Part shown: piece by piece, positions 1 through 8,587 of the stretch
How positions within the stretch are numbered: the first letter of the stretch is position 1
Layout of the letters: each line of letters begins with the position of its first letter
Assembly: GCA_027489175.1 (NCBI GenBank)
Contig: JAIYAE010000013.1
Location: 1-60,177, forward strand
DNA: 60,177 nucleotides
Direction: 5' to 3'
Source of the DNA: Rhodobacter sp.
GTDB taxonomy: Bacteria; Pseudomonadota; Alphaproteobacteria; Rhodobacterales; Rhodobacteraceae
The notes under the pieces: model-generated
The model's input: the letters and a program-made list of their open reading frames with translations, nothing else
The model's database searches: none
Told to the model about the DNA's origin: nothing
Position numbers and translations under genes: made by a program

Positions 1-65
<65 letters not shown>

Positions 66-93
66 GTTCCTTCCCTACACATCAATGCCTTAC

Positions 94-118
94 GCCCCGC
101 CTCACCGCGGGGCTTTTT
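94..118 (+). terminator. Intrinsic terminator after tRNA
   Basis: A perfect 7-bp G+C stem (GCCCCGC/GCGGGGC) with a 6-base loop is followed by CTTTTTG. It starts 29 bases after the tRNA CCA end and would end the stable-RNA transcript. Confidence 0.85.
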
Positions 119-157
119 GCGTTCTCCACGGCGGGTCAACAGTAGACCAATAGTGCA

Positions 158-184
158 AACTCTCTCGACGACTGTGAGAGAGTT
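158..184. repeat. Perfect 9-9-9 inverted repeat upstream of ade
   Basis: AACTCTCTC at 158-166 and GAGAGAGTT at 176-184 are perfect inverted arms separated by 9 bases. There is no T-run, so it is not a standard terminator. It could be an operator or an mRNA hairpin, and it lies about 70 bases upstream of the proposed ade promoter. Confidence 0.5.
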
Positions 185-253
185 GGCATCGGACCTCGAA
201 CCAAAGATCTCTGCTTCCAACTCCAAGTGAAGCCGCGAAAGTCATTGCAACCT

Positions 254-282
254 TTGCCTTGGGCCTTGATCCATACTAGATT
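254..282 (+). promoter_or_regulatory. Possible sigma70-type promoter of ade
   Basis: TTGCCT at 254-259 and TAGATT at 277-282 are separated by 17 bases. Transcription would begin about 10 bases before the ade ATG, giving a very short leader, which fits the absence of a clear Shine-Dalgarno sequence before that ATG. Confidence 0.35.
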
Positions 283-300
283 GCGGGTTCCTATTCGTCC

Positions 301-2115
301 ATGGCGCATGTTTCTCTTCTGTCCTGGGCCGATTGTGCCCCCCGCCTGGTGGCTGTGGCTGCGGGCCGTACTTCCGCCGATCTTGTGATCCGGGGTGGCA
401 CGTTGGTGAATGTGCAAAGCCGTGAGGTGTTGCTGGGCTGGCAGGTCGCCGTGGCTGAAGGGCGCTTCGCCTATGTCGGCCCTGACGCCAGCCATTGCAT
501 CGGCCCGGGGACCGAGTTGGTGGAAGCTGGAGGGAGATACCTGATCCCGGGCCTCTGCGACGGGCACATGCACATCGAATCCGGAATGCTGACGCCGGCC
601 GAATTTGCCGCCGCCGTGATCCCGCATGGCACGACGACGATCTTCCACGACCCGCATGAGATTGCCAATGTCCTGGGCCTGCCCGGTGTGCGGATGATGC
701 ATGACGAGGCAGCTCTTCAGCCGATCAACATCTTCACCCAGATGCCAAGCTGCGCGCCCAGTGCTCCGGGGCTTGAGACAACGGGCTATGAAATCGGCCC
801 CGATGATGTTGCCGAGGCGATGCGCTGGCCCGGGATCATCGGCCTGGGCGAGATGATGAATTACCCCGGCGTCATCAACGGGAGCCAGCAGATGCTGGAG
901 GAGATCGCGGCCACGATGCGCGCAGGGAAGACGGTGGGCGGGCACTACGCCAGCCCGGACCGGGGCATTCCGTTCCATGCCTATGTCGCGGGTGGACCAT
1001 CGGACGACCATGAAGGGACACGGGAACAGGACGCGATTGACCGGGTGCGACAGGGAATGCGGTCGATGCTGCGGCTGGGATCAGCGTGGTATGACATCGA
1101 AAGCCAGATCACGGCGATCACCGAAAAGGGGCTGGACCCGCGCAACTTCATCCTGTGCACCGATGACAGCCATTCCGGCACTCTGGTGCATGACGGGCAC
1201 ATGAACCGCGCCGTGCGCCATGCCATCGCCTGCGGCTGCGACCCGTTGATCGCGATCCAGATGGCCACGATCAACACTGCCACCCATTTTGGGCTGGAGC
1301 GGGAGTTGGGGTCGATTGCGCCTGGGCGGCGGGCAGATGTTATCCTGACCTCGGACTTGCGGGAGTTGCCCATCGACGCGGTCTTTGCCCGTGGGGTGAA
1401 GGTGGCCGAGGGGGGAAGGCTGACCGTGACCTGCCCGCATTACGCGTGGCCGCCAAGTGCGCGGGCGACGGTGAACATGGGAGCGTCGAAGACCGCCGCC
1501 GACTTTGCCATCGCCGCGCCAAAGGGCGTGGACAAAGTGACCGCCCGTGTGATCGGCGTGGTGGAAAATCAGGCCCCGACCAAGGCGCTGACCGCCGAGA
1601 TGCAGGTGACGGGGGGCCTTGTCGAGGCGCAGGGCGACGTGGCCCAGATCGCTTTGGTTGAACGCCACCGGGCCACGGGGCAGGTGGTCAACGCTTTCGT
1701 GTCAGGCTTTGGTTACAAGGGGCGGGTGGCCATGGCCTCGACCGTGGCGCATGACAGTCACCACATGATTGTCGTCGGCACCTGCCGCGAGCAGATGGCG
1801 CTGGCCGCGAACCGTCTGGCCGAGGTGGGGGGTGGGGTCACCCTTTGGCGTGACGGGCAGGAACTGGCGCTGGTCGAACTGCCCATCGCGGGCCTGATGT
1901 CCGACCACCCGGCGCGCGAGGTGGCGGACAAGGCGCAGGCCCTTGTGGCAGCAATGGCGGAATGTGGTTGCACGCTGAACAACGCCTACATGCAGCATTC
2001 CCTGCTGGCGCTGGTGGTGATCCCGGAGTTGCGCATCTCGGACAAGGGCCTGATTGACGTGACGCGTTTTGCGGTAACCGAGGTGTTTGCCTCGGACGGC
2101 CACGGCGCTGCTTAG
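301..2115 (+). CDS. ade: Adenine deaminase
   Basis: Cytosolic amidohydrolase-superfamily enzyme converting adenine to hypoxanthine and ammonia in purine salvage. The 604 aa match the family length. Residues 30-85 form the N-terminal beta sandwich, the metal-binding GHMHIE motif is at 88-93, DPHEIANVLG is at about 117-126, and a DDSHSG motif lies mid-protein. The C-terminal third is the conserved Ade-specific domain. It is a single transcription unit, convergent with the sulfonate operon whose last gene ends 43 bases away. The ATG at 301 lacks a strong ribosome binding site; a nearby alternative start cannot be excluded, but homology begins soon after residue 10. Confidence 0.93.
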   Translation: MAHVSLLSWADCAPRLVAVAAGRTSADLVIRGGTLVNVQSREVLLGWQVAVAEGRFAYVGPDASHCIGPGTELVEAGGRYLIPGLCDGHMHIESGMLTPAEFAAAVIPHGTTTIFHDPHEIANVLGLPGVRMMHDEAALQPINIFTQMPSCAPSAPGLETTGYEIGPDDVAEAMRWPGIIGLGEMMNYPGVINGSQQMLEEIAATMRAGKTVGGHYASPDRGIPFHAYVAGGPSDDHEGTREQDAIDRVRQGMRSMLRLGSAWYDIESQITAITEKGLDPRNFILCTDDSHSGTLVHDGHMNRAVRHAIACGCDPLIAIQMATINTATHFGLERELGSIAPGRRADVILTSDLRELPIDAVFARGVKVAEGGRLTVTCPHYAWPPSARATVNMGASKTAADFAIAAPKGVDKVTARVIGVVENQAPTKALTAEMQVTGGLVEAQGDVAQIALVERHRATGQVVNAFVSGFGYKGRVAMASTVAHDSHHMIVVGTCREQMALAANRLAEVGGGVTLWRDGQELALVELPIAGLMSDHPAREVADKAQALVAAMAECGCTLNNAYMQHSLLALVVIPELRISDKGLIDVTRFAVTEVFASDGHGAA

Positions 2116-2157
2116 CCGCCGCGGCCACTCGGGTGCCCGGGAAAGGGCGGCTTCAGG

Positions 2158-2928
2158 CTAGTGCAGCCCAAACTCCGCCATCAGGCGTCGCCGCATCTGG
2201 ACAAACTGCGCCTCGTTTCGGTCGCGCGGCCGCGCCAGGTTCACCTCCATCAGGCGCGGCCCAGCACCCTTTTCCTTGGGCAACACCAACACGCGGTCGG
2301 CCAGATAGATCGCTTCCTCAAGGTCATGGGTGACGAGGATCATCGTCACCTTCTCTTCGCGCCAGATGCGGGCCAGTTCTTCCTGCATGGTCAGCTTGGT
2401 CATGGCGTCCAGCGCACCGAGGGGTTCGTCCAAGAGCAGGATTTCCGGCTGCACGGTCAGCGCCCGCGCGATGCCGACACGCTGCGCCATGCCGCCGGAA
2501 AGCTGCCGGGGGAAGGCGCTTTCGAACTCGGCCAGGCCGACAAGACGAATGTAGTGACGGGCGCGGGTTTCGGCTTCGGCGCGGGATGTGCCCCGCACTT
2601 CGAGGCCGAAGGCCACGTTGCCGAGGACCGTCAGCCAGGGCAGAAGCCGCGGTTCCTGGAAGATGATGGCGCGTTCGGTGCCGACGCCCAGGACGGGGTG
2701 ACCGTCGATCAGGACCTCACCCTTGTCGGGGCTTTCCAGTCCCGCGAGCACGCGCAGCAGAGTGGTCTTGCCGCAACCGGAGGGACCGACGATGGCAAGC
2801 GCCTCGCCACTCCGGACGTCCAGTTGCAGGTCGCGAAGGACGGGCAAACGCTGGCCGTTCAGCGTGAAGGATTTGGAGAGGTCACGCACTGTGACCTCTC
2901 CATGGCGGGTTGTTTCAACCACGCTCAT
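2158..2928 (-). CDS. ssuB: Sulfonate/nitrate-type ABC transporter ATPase
   Basis: Cytosolic ATPase subunit of an importer of the SsuB/TauB/NrtD class, 256 aa. Walker A GPSGCGKTT is at 48-56, the signature LSGGM at 143-147 (the usual Q is M, common in this subfamily) and Walker B LLLDEP at 164-169. The Q-loop region reads FQEPRLLPWLTV, typical of SsuB/TauB. It is the last gene of a five-gene operon (reductase, monooxygenase, permease, binding protein, ATPase) and begins 10 bases after the binding-protein gene. The monooxygenase and reductase partners favour an organosulfur substrate; the exact compound is unknown. Confidence 0.85.
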   Translation of the reverse strand: MSVVETTRHGEVTVRDLSKSFTLNGQRLPVLRDLQLDVRSGEALAIVGPSGCGKTTLLRVLAGLESPDKGEVLIDGHPVLGVGTERAIIFQEPRLLPWLTVLGNVAFGLEVRGTSRAEAETRARHYIRLVGLAEFESAFPRQLSGGMAQRVGIARALTVQPEILLLDEPLGALDAMTKLTMQEELARIWREEKVTMILVTHDLEEAIYLADRVLVLPKEKGAGPRLMEVNLARPRDRNEAQFVQMRRRLMAEFGLH

Positions 2929-2938
2929 TGTCCTGCCT

Positions 2939-3910
2939 TCAGTTGGTGGCGGGGCTGTCGCCCGTCACATAGAGGATGTCCTTGGCAACCAGCTTGCCCG
3001 CTTCGACAGTGCCCTGACGTTCCAGAACGTCGATCCAGAACTGGATGTCGCGTTCCACCGGAAGGCCGCCTTCGCGGACACCGTAGCCCGCGAAGAACTG
3101 GGCGACGTCCGGGTTTTCGCCGCGTTCGGCCAGGACGCGGGCAAAGATCGCCTTGGTCTCTTCGGGGTTCTCGCGGGCGTAATCCAGCGCCTTGACCGAG
3201 CCTTCGACGAAGGCCTTCGCCTCTTCCGGATGGGCCTCGATCCAGTCACGGCGCAGGACGACAAATCCGCCGGCGATTTCGCCCAGCACATCGGTGTCAT
3301 CGAAAACTGCCCGCAATCCGCCATTCTGCAGCGCGGCGCCGGTGAAGGTAGTCTGCCAGTAACCGAAGGCCGAGATGTCGACCTGGCCCGACCGCAGGAC
3401 CTGCTCCAACTGCGGGCCCGGCACGACGATCAGGTTGGCGCTGTCTTCGGGCAGGCCTTTCTGGTGCAGCGCCTCTCGCACAACGTAATCCAGATGTGCG
3501 CCGAGGGTGTTCACGGCGATGGTCTTGCCGACGATGTCTTCCACTGACTTGATCGGGCTGTCCTCGAGCACATAGAAGATCGACTGCGCCTCATCGTTGA
3601 TCCCGTTGGAAGGGTAGGCGGCGACAAAGTCGTTCCCGGCCGCGATGGAGTTCAGGACGGCGGCGGTGGCGGCTGAGCCGAGTTCCACACTGCCCCCCGA
3701 AAGGGCCACCAGCGAGGCGGGACCGCCTTGGGCATAGCCTACATTTTCCAGCGTGATGCCGGTCCCGTCGAAGTAGCCCAGTTCGGCAGCCAATTCATGG
3801 GCATTCAGGCCGCCTTGGCTGGCAAGGTAGCGGATGGTGACATCGGCGAAGGCCGGGGTCACGGCAAAGCCGAGGGCGGTGGTCAGGGCGAGGGTGCGAA
3901 GATGTTTCAT
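2939..3910 (-). CDS. ssuA: ABC transporter periplasmic binding protein, SsuA/TauA-like
   Basis: Periplasmic receptor of the sulfonate-type importer, 323 aa. The start at 3910 gives a classical signal peptide (MKHLRTLALTTALGFA, cleavage after AFA) and follows an AAAGGA Shine-Dalgarno; a longer in-frame extension upstream would bury the signal and overlaps the permease end. The mature part has the NMT1/SsuA fold, with an early GGLNAHELAAELGYF segment and VIVVPGP/VDISAFGYW-like pocket segments. It lies 25 bases downstream of the permease. Ligand is inferred from neighbours to be an alkyl- or aryl-sulfonate or similar organosulfur compound. Confidence 0.82.
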   Translation of the reverse strand: MKHLRTLALTTALGFAVTPAFADVTIRYLASQGGLNAHELAAELGYFDGTGITLENVGYAQGGPASLVALSGGSVELGSAATAAVLNSIAAGNDFVAAYPSNGINDEAQSIFYVLEDSPIKSVEDIVGKTIAVNTLGAHLDYVVREALHQKGLPEDSANLIVVPGPQLEQVLRSGQVDISAFGYWQTTFTGAALQNGGLRAVFDDTDVLGEIAGGFVVLRRDWIEAHPEEAKAFVEGSVKALDYARENPEETKAIFARVLAERGENPDVAQFFAGYGVREGGLPVERDIQFWIDVLERQGTVEAGKLVAKDILYVTGDSPATN

Positions 3911-3935
3911 GGTCGTTTCCTTTGACGGGGTTGGA

Positions 3936-4775
3936 TCAGTGGGACAGGTCGGCCCAGCGGCAGAGTCTGCGCTGGAGTGTGACGAGAAGGGCGTTGGCGG
4001 TAAGGCCAAGGGCTGCAAGGAGGAGGATCGCCGCGAACATCTGCGGGATCTGGAAGTTGTACTGGGCGTTCATCACCTGGAACCCCAGGCCCCGGTTCGC
4101 CCCGATCATTTCGGCGGCGATGAGGAGGAGGAGCGCGGTGGTGGCCGACAGGCGCAGGCCGACGAAGATCGACGGGACTGAGGCCGGCAGCACGACGCGG
4201 CGGAAGATCGTGGCGCGGGAAGCGCCGAATGTCGCTGCCATCTCGATCAGCTTGCGGTCCACTTCCATGACCCCGCCGATGGTGGCCAGAAGGATCGGGA
4301 AGAGCGTGGCCCAGAAGATCACGAACACCTTGGACGCCTCGCCGAGGCCCAGAAGCAGGATGAACACGGGATAGAGTGCGAGTGCTGAAGTCTGGCGGAA
4401 GAACTGCAGGATCGGGTCCAGCGCCTGCTCGACCGCGCGGATCTGGCCCATGAAGAGGCCCAGTGGGATGCCAAGGCCCACCGCCGCAGCGAAGGCTAGG
4501 CCAGAGCGTTGCAGGCTGATCGCGATGTCATCCAAAAGCGCGCCACCGACAACGCCGGTCCAGGTAGCGGCAAGGATCTTGTCCAGCGGCGGGAAGACGG
4601 TTGGATTGATCCAGCCGAGGGAAGAGCCGACCTGCCAGAAGACAAGGAACCCGGCCAAGAGACCATAGCGGCGCAGCGCGACCCTGGTCCCGTCCACCCC
4701 CCGGCGCAGGAGTGCCGCACCGGAGGGGGCTTCGACAGAGCCGCCGAGGGAGGTATCGATGGTCTGGAAGGTCAT
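3936..4775 (-). CDS. ssuC: Sulfonate-type ABC transporter permease
   Basis: Inner-membrane permease of the SsuC/TauC class, 279 aa with about six membrane segments and a BPD-type EAA loop (EMAATFGASRATIFRRVVLP) that contacts the ATPase. The ATG at 4775 was chosen because GGAG sits 7 bases upstream and because it lies 4 bases after the monooxygenase stop codon; an upstream in-frame ATG at 4793 would overlap that gene. Operon position between enzyme and binding-protein genes indicates that uptake and cleavage of the same substrate are co-expressed. Confidence 0.85.
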   Translation of the reverse strand: MTFQTIDTSLGGSVEAPSGAALLRRGVDGTRVALRRYGLLAGFLVFWQVGSSLGWINPTVFPPLDKILAATWTGVVGGALLDDIAISLQRSGLAFAAAVGLGIPLGLFMGQIRAVEQALDPILQFFRQTSALALYPVFILLLGLGEASKVFVIFWATLFPILLATIGGVMEVDRKLIEMAATFGASRATIFRRVVLPASVPSIFVGLRLSATTALLLLIAAEMIGANRGLGFQVMNAQYNFQIPQMFAAILLLAALGLTANALLVTLQRRLCRWADLSH

Positions 4776-4779
4776 GGGG

Positions 4780-6138
4780 TCACTCCGCCGCATGGGCCGC
4801 GCGCCGCGAAAGCGCCCAGCGGGTTTCGGGGAAGGGCAGGCCAAGGTTTTCGCGCAGCGTGCGGCCTTCGTATTCCGTGCGGAAAAGGCCCCGGCGTTGC
4901 AGTTCGGGGATCACCAGATCGACGAAGTCGGTCAGGCCGGTCGGCAGCCAAGGCGGCAGGATGTTGAAGCCATCGGCGCCTTCATTGTGAAACCAGTCTT
5001 CCAGCACATCGACGATTTGCGCCGGCGTGCCGACGATGGTGAAATGCCCCCGCGCGCTGGCCACATGCTGGTAGAGTTGGCGAATGGTGAAGCCGTTCTC
5101 ATCCGCAATCTGGCGGATCAGCGCCTGCCGGGATTTCATCCCCTCGGTCGGTTCCACTTCTGGAAGCGGGCCATCGAGGTCGACCCCTGTCAGGTCAAGC
5201 GTGCCACCGGTCAGGCCCTTGATCAGGGCGATGCCGTCCTCTTCAAGGATGAGGCTGGTCAGACGATCATATTTCTCGCGCGCCTCGGCCTCGGTCCGAC
5301 CGACGAAGGGGGACACGCCTGGCATGATCAGAATATGGTCGGGGTTGCGGCCAAGACCGCGCGCGCGGGCCTTGATGTCGCGGTAGAATTCCTGCGCGGT
5401 GTCCAGTTTCTGATGCGCGGTGAAGATCACCTCGGCCGTGGCCGCCGCCAATCCGCGCCCGTCATCCGACTGGCCGGCCTGCACGATCACCGGATGGCCT
5501 TGGGCCGAGCGGCTGACGTTCAGCGGGCCCCGCACCTTGAAGTGTTCACCCTTGTGATCGGTGTAATGCACCTTCTCAGGGTCGAAGAACCGGCCCGAAG
5601 CCTTGTCGCGCAGGAAGGCATCGTCCTCGAAGCTGTCCCACAGCTTTTTCACGACATCGACATGCTCGGCCGCGCGGCGATAGCGGAACGCGTGGGGGTG
5701 CTGCTGGTCAAGGTTGAAGTTGTGGGCGGCGGACTCGGTCGCCGTCGTCACCACGTTCCATCCGGCACGGCCGTCAGAGATCAGATCCAGGGACGCGAAT
5801 TTGCGGGCAGTGTTGTAGGGTTCTTCGTAGGTCGTGGATGCCGTGGCGATGAACCCGAGGTTTTTGGTCAAGGGGGCGAGAGCCGAGAAGAGCGTAACGG
5901 GCTCAAACCCCGCGACCTTGGCGTTGCCACCCTCGATCCCGCCGCCAAAGGCGATGGCCAGGCCGTCAGCGAGGAAATAGGCGTCAAACAGGCCACGCTC
6001 GGCCTCTTGTGCCAGCTTCAGGTGGAAGTCGAAGCTTGTTGCCCCATCGGCGGGGCTGTCGGGGTGGCGCCAGGCGGCGATGTGCTGGCCCCCACCGGGA
6101 AGGAAAGCACCAAGGCGGATTTTGCGACTGTTGGGCAT
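4780..6138 (-). CDS. FMNH2-dependent monooxygenase, NtaA/SnaA/DszA family
   Basis: Flavin-dependent oxygenase of the bacterial luciferase-like superfamily, 452 aa, in the long-form branch that includes nitrilotriacetate, pristinamycin and dibenzothiophene-sulfone monooxygenases. Family hallmarks seen are GAFLPGGGQHIAAWR near the N terminus, FDAYFLADG, GRAGWNVVTT and PVIVQAGQSDDGR. These enzymes use FMNH2 supplied by a separate reductase; one is encoded directly upstream. In a sulfonate-import operon the likely job is oxidative release of sulfite from an organosulfur compound. The ATG at 6138 has AGGA 9 bases upstream and was preferred over an in-frame ATG 7 codons earlier. Substrate is not predictable. 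Confidence 0.85.
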   Translation of the reverse strand: MPNSRKIRLGAFLPGGGQHIAAWRHPDSPADGATSFDFHLKLAQEAERGLFDAYFLADGLAIAFGGGIEGGNAKVAGFEPVTLFSALAPLTKNLGFIATASTTYEEPYNTARKFASLDLISDGRAGWNVVTTATESAAHNFNLDQQHPHAFRYRRAAEHVDVVKKLWDSFEDDAFLRDKASGRFFDPEKVHYTDHKGEHFKVRGPLNVSRSAQGHPVIVQAGQSDDGRGLAAATAEVIFTAHQKLDTAQEFYRDIKARARGLGRNPDHILIMPGVSPFVGRTEAEAREKYDRLTSLILEEDGIALIKGLTGGTLDLTGVDLDGPLPEVEPTEGMKSRQALIRQIADENGFTIRQLYQHVASARGHFTIVGTPAQIVDVLEDWFHNEGADGFNILPPWLPTGLTDFVDLVIPELQRRGLFRTEYEGRTLRENLGLPFPETRWALSRRAAHAAE

Positions 6139-6216
6139 GGTTCGGGTCCTTTCGGGCAAGCCGGGATTGGCCCCGCCAATGGGCGGGCTGTGGGGTTCGG
6201 TGACGGATGATTGGTG

Positions 6217-6774
6217 TCAGGCGGCGGTGGCTGTGGCTGTGGGCAGATTGTTCAGCCGGCTTTGGATTTGGCTGACCGCTCGGTCAATCCGGTCAAGAAG
6301 GGCCGGCGCGGTTGGCACCCCGTCGGTGAAGTCCGCGCCAGAGGCGTAAATGCCCGTTGGCAGGGTGGCGGCCTCGAAGAAGCCGAACAGTGGGCGCAGC
6401 TGGTGTTCGATCACCAAGGCATGCTTGTCGCCACCGCCGGTTGCCGTCAGCACAACCGGCTTTCCGGCCAAGGCCGCCGGATCGATCAGGTCGAACAGGT
6501 GCTTGAAGAGGCCGGTGTAACTGCCCTTGTAGACGGGGCTGCCGACGACCAGTGCATCCGCCGACAGGATAGAGGCAACGATAGCGCGGGGCAGGCCGTC
6601 CAGATCCTCCAGAGTCTGCGCCGCACCAAGACCGGGCTGAAGATCGGTGAGGTCATAGGTCGCGGCCACGGCACCAAGGCGCGCTGCAACCTTCGCGGTG
6701 ACCAGATCGACGAGCGCCCGGGTCTTCGACGGGCGGCTGAGACTGCCGGCAAAGCCGACGATGCGGAGGGTCAT
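6217..6774 (-). CDS. msuE: NAD(P)H-dependent FMN reductase, MsuE/SsuE family
   Basis: Flavodoxin-like reductase of 185 aa that would supply FMNH2 to the downstream monooxygenase. The FMN-binding GFAGSLSRPSKTR lies at the N terminus and GSPVYKGSYTGLFKHLFDL and VVLTATGGGDKH are SsuE/MsuE hallmarks. The ATG at 6774 follows GGAG with a 6-base spacer; an extended reading frame upstream has no support. It is the first gene of the five-gene sulfonate operon, and a copy of the TACACGAyAA motif lies 26 bases before its start. The 78-base gap to the next gene has no terminator-like structure that I could see. Confidence 0.85.
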   Translation of the reverse strand: MTLRIVGFAGSLSRPSKTRALVDLVTAKVAARLGAVAATYDLTDLQPGLGAAQTLEDLDGLPRAIVASILSADALVVGSPVYKGSYTGLFKHLFDLIDPAALAGKPVVLTATGGGDKHALVIEHQLRPLFGFFEAATLPTGIYASGADFTDGVPTAPALLDRIDRAVSQIQSRLNNLPTATATAA

Positions 6775-6798
6775 GGAAGGCTCCAATAAACGATTCAT

Positions 6799-6810
6799 CT
6801 TGTCGTGTAA
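6799..6810 (-). promoter_or_regulatory. TACACGACAA motif, copy A (msuE promoter)
   Basis: Read on the minus strand, TTACACGACAAG lies 26 bases upstream of msuE. The core TACACGAyAA recurs in three other promoter regions of this sulfur block (near 11023, 11702 and 12314), always on the strand of the downstream gene. Proposed operator of a sulfur or cysteine regulator (inference). Confidence 0.5.
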
Positions 6811-6881
6811 TCTGACAGGAGCCTGCCGTTCCGGCCATTCCAAAGACAGGGGGCGAAAGGGAAGGAAACCAGTGTGAAGGT

Positions 6882-6921
6882 GGGCGTGCAGGGAGGAATT
6901 CCGTTCTGCACGCCCCTTTTT
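6882..6921 (+). terminator. Plus-strand hairpin with T-run, no gene upstream
   Basis: GGGCGTGCAG at 6882-6891 pairs perfectly with CTGCACGCCC at 6906-6915 and is followed by CTTTTTG. This is a good intrinsic terminator on the plus strand, yet no plus-strand gene precedes it; both flanking genes are on the minus strand. It may end a small RNA or block antisense transcription. Confidence 0.5.
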
Positions 6922-6924
6922 GCA

Positions 6925-6964
6925 TGGCAAAGGCCCGGCTCCTTTCTGGGGACAGCCGGGCCTT
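6925..6964 (-). terminator. Intrinsic terminator of the cys operon
   Basis: Arms at 6930-6940 and 6954-6964 form a perfect 11-bp stem (AAGGCCCGGCT and its complement). Read on the minus strand it is followed by TTTGCC. It lies 22 bases after the cysA stop codon. Confidence 0.7.
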
Positions 6965-6986
6965 CGGACTTGGCGTTGGCAGCGGA

Positions 6987-7706
6987 TCAGGCTGAGATGA
7001 AGTCCTTGACGAAGGGCGTCGCCGGGCGGGCGCGAATGTCTTGCGGCTTGCCGATCTGTTCAATGCGGCCCATCGACATGACCACCACCAGATCGGCGAG
7101 TTCCATGGCCTCTTCCTGGTCATGCGTGACGAAGACGGTGGTCAGGCCGGTCGTGTCATGGATGTCGCGGAGGCCTTGGCGAAGCTCCTTGCGGACCTTG
7201 GCGTCGAGCGCGCCGAAGGGCTCATCGAGGAGGAGCATCCGCGGTTCGATGGCGAGCGCCCTTGCGAGGGCGACGCGCTGGCGTTGGCCGCCTGAAAGCT
7301 GGCTTGGGTAGCGCGCGCCGATGTCAGGAAGCTGGATCAGGTCGAGGAGTTTGGTGACCCGCCGGGCGATTTCGGCCTTCTGGGGCCGGGTCGCGCGGGG
7401 GCGGGCGTTCAAACCGTAGGCGATGTTGTCAAAGACGGTCATGTGGCGGAAGAGAGCGTAGCTTTGGAACACGAACCCCGCGCGGCGTTCCTGAACCGTG
7501 AGGCCTGTTGCGTCCTGGCCGTCAAAAAGAACGCGGCCCGAGGTTGGGTATTCGAGGCCGCCAAGGATGCGCAACAGCGTGGTCTTGCCAGACCCTGACG
7601 GACCCAGCAGGGCCACCAACGCGCCCGAGGGGATGGCGAGCGATACGGGATTCAGTGCCGCCGTGGCGCCGAAGGACTTGGAGATCTCGTCGATTTCGAT
7701 GTGCAT
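6987..7706 (-). CDS. cysA: Sulfate/thiosulfate ABC transporter ATPase, short form
   Basis: ATPase of the sulfate importer, 239 aa. Walker [10 protein letters not shown], signature [15 protein letters not shown], Walker B MLLLDEP and the H-loop [13 protein letters not shown] are intact, so ATP hydrolysis should be normal. The protein stops at VKDFISA, right after the nucleotide-binding domain, whereas typical CysA (about 340-365 aa) carries a C-terminal regulatory domain. The sequence after the stop is non-coding with terminators, so the domain is absent rather than frameshifted. The start at 7706 follows GAGG. Last gene of the operon, 8 bases after cysW. Confidence 0.9.
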   Translation of the reverse strand: MHIEIDEISKSFGATAALNPVSLAIPSGALVALLGPSGSGKTTLLRILGGLEYPTSGRVLFDGQDATGLTVQERRAGFVFQSYALFRHMTVFDNIAYGLNARPRATRPQKAEIARRVTKLLDLIQLPDIGARYPSQLSGGQRQRVALARALAIEPRMLLLDEPFGALDAKVRKELRQGLRDIHDTTGLTTVFVTHDQEEAMELADLVVVMSMGRIEQIGKPQDIRARPATPFVKDFISA

Positions 7707-7714
7707 GGGGGACC

Positions 7715-8587
7715 TCAATGGCGGTGGGTTGCGGCCAGTTCGTCGGCGTGGCGCAACTCGAGGAGGGTTTTCAGGACCAACGTGACCAGCGCCAGAAGCG
7801 CCAGGACAGCGGCCAAGGTGAAGGCGGCGACGGAGAGGTATTCCTGGTAGAGCATCTCGATCGTTGTCGGGATCGTCGCCGTCTGGCCCCGGATCTTGCC
7901 GGAGACGACGGCCACGGCGCCGAATTCGCCCATCGCGCGGGCGTTGCAAAGAAGGACGCCGTAAAGCAGAGCCCAGCGGATGTTCGGCAACGTCACGGTC
8001 CAGAACACCCGCCAGCCGCCCGCGCCAAGGGTCAGCGCGGCCTCTTCCTCGGCCCGGCCCTGTTCGATCATCACCGGGATCAGTTCCCGCGCGACGAAGG
8101 GGAAGGTCACGAACATGGTCGCCAGAATGATGCCGGGCATGGCGAAGACGATGGGATAACCCTGGGCAACCAGCCAGCCGCCGACGAGAGAGTTGGTGCC
8201 GAACATCAGCACGATGCACAGGCCCGCGACGACGGGCGAGACGCTGAACGGCAGGTCGATCAGCGTGATCAGGAAGGCCTTGCCGCGGAAGTCGAACTTG
8301 GTGATGAACCAGGCTGCGGCGACCCCGAAGATTGCGTTCAGCGGCACGGAGATCGCGGCAATGGTCAGGGTCAGGCGGATCGCCTCACGTGCATCCTTGT
8401 GGGTCAGGCTTTCCAACGAGGCGACGACCCCATCGGCCAGCGCCATGACAAACACGGTGACCAGCGGCGCAAAGACCAGGATGCCAAGGCCCACGACGGC
8501 CACCGCGATCAGGGTCCAGCGGGTGGCCGGCGATTCCTCGGTCGCGGCGCGAAAGCGGACGGGCCTCGAGACAGTTGCGTCAGACAT
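7715..8587 (-). CDS. cysW: Sulfate ABC transporter permease CysW
   Basis: Second inner-membrane permease of the sulfate/thiosulfate importer, 290 aa with about six membrane segments. CysW hallmarks include [17 protein letters not shown], the EAA loop [19 protein letters not shown] and the [17 protein letters not shown] segment. Its start overlaps the cysT stop by 8 bases, indicating coupled translation. Confidence 0.93.
   Translation of the reverse strand: MSDATVSRPVRFRAATEESPATRWTLIAVAVVGLGILVFAPLVTVFVMALADGVVASLESLTHKDAREAIRLTLTIAAISVPLNAIFGVAAAWFITKFDFRGKAFLITLIDLPFSVSPVVAGLCIVLMFGTNSLVGGWLVAQGYPIVFAMPGIILATMFVTFPFVARELIPVMIEQGRAEEEAALTLGAGGWRVFWTVTLPNIRWALLYGVLLCNARAMGEFGAVAVVSGKIRGQTATIPTTIEMLYQEYLSVAAFTLAAVLALLALVTLVLKTLLELRHADELAATHRH

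Noticed and set aside
119..300. Purine riboswitch before adenine deaminase
   Set aside because: Only one hairpin is seen; the conserved three-way junction and loop sequences are absent and the proposed transcript leader is too short.
4780..6138. Alkanesulfonate monooxygenase SsuD proper
   Set aside because: The length and motifs fit the NtaA/SnaA/DszA branch rather than SsuD, so no ssuD symbol was given.
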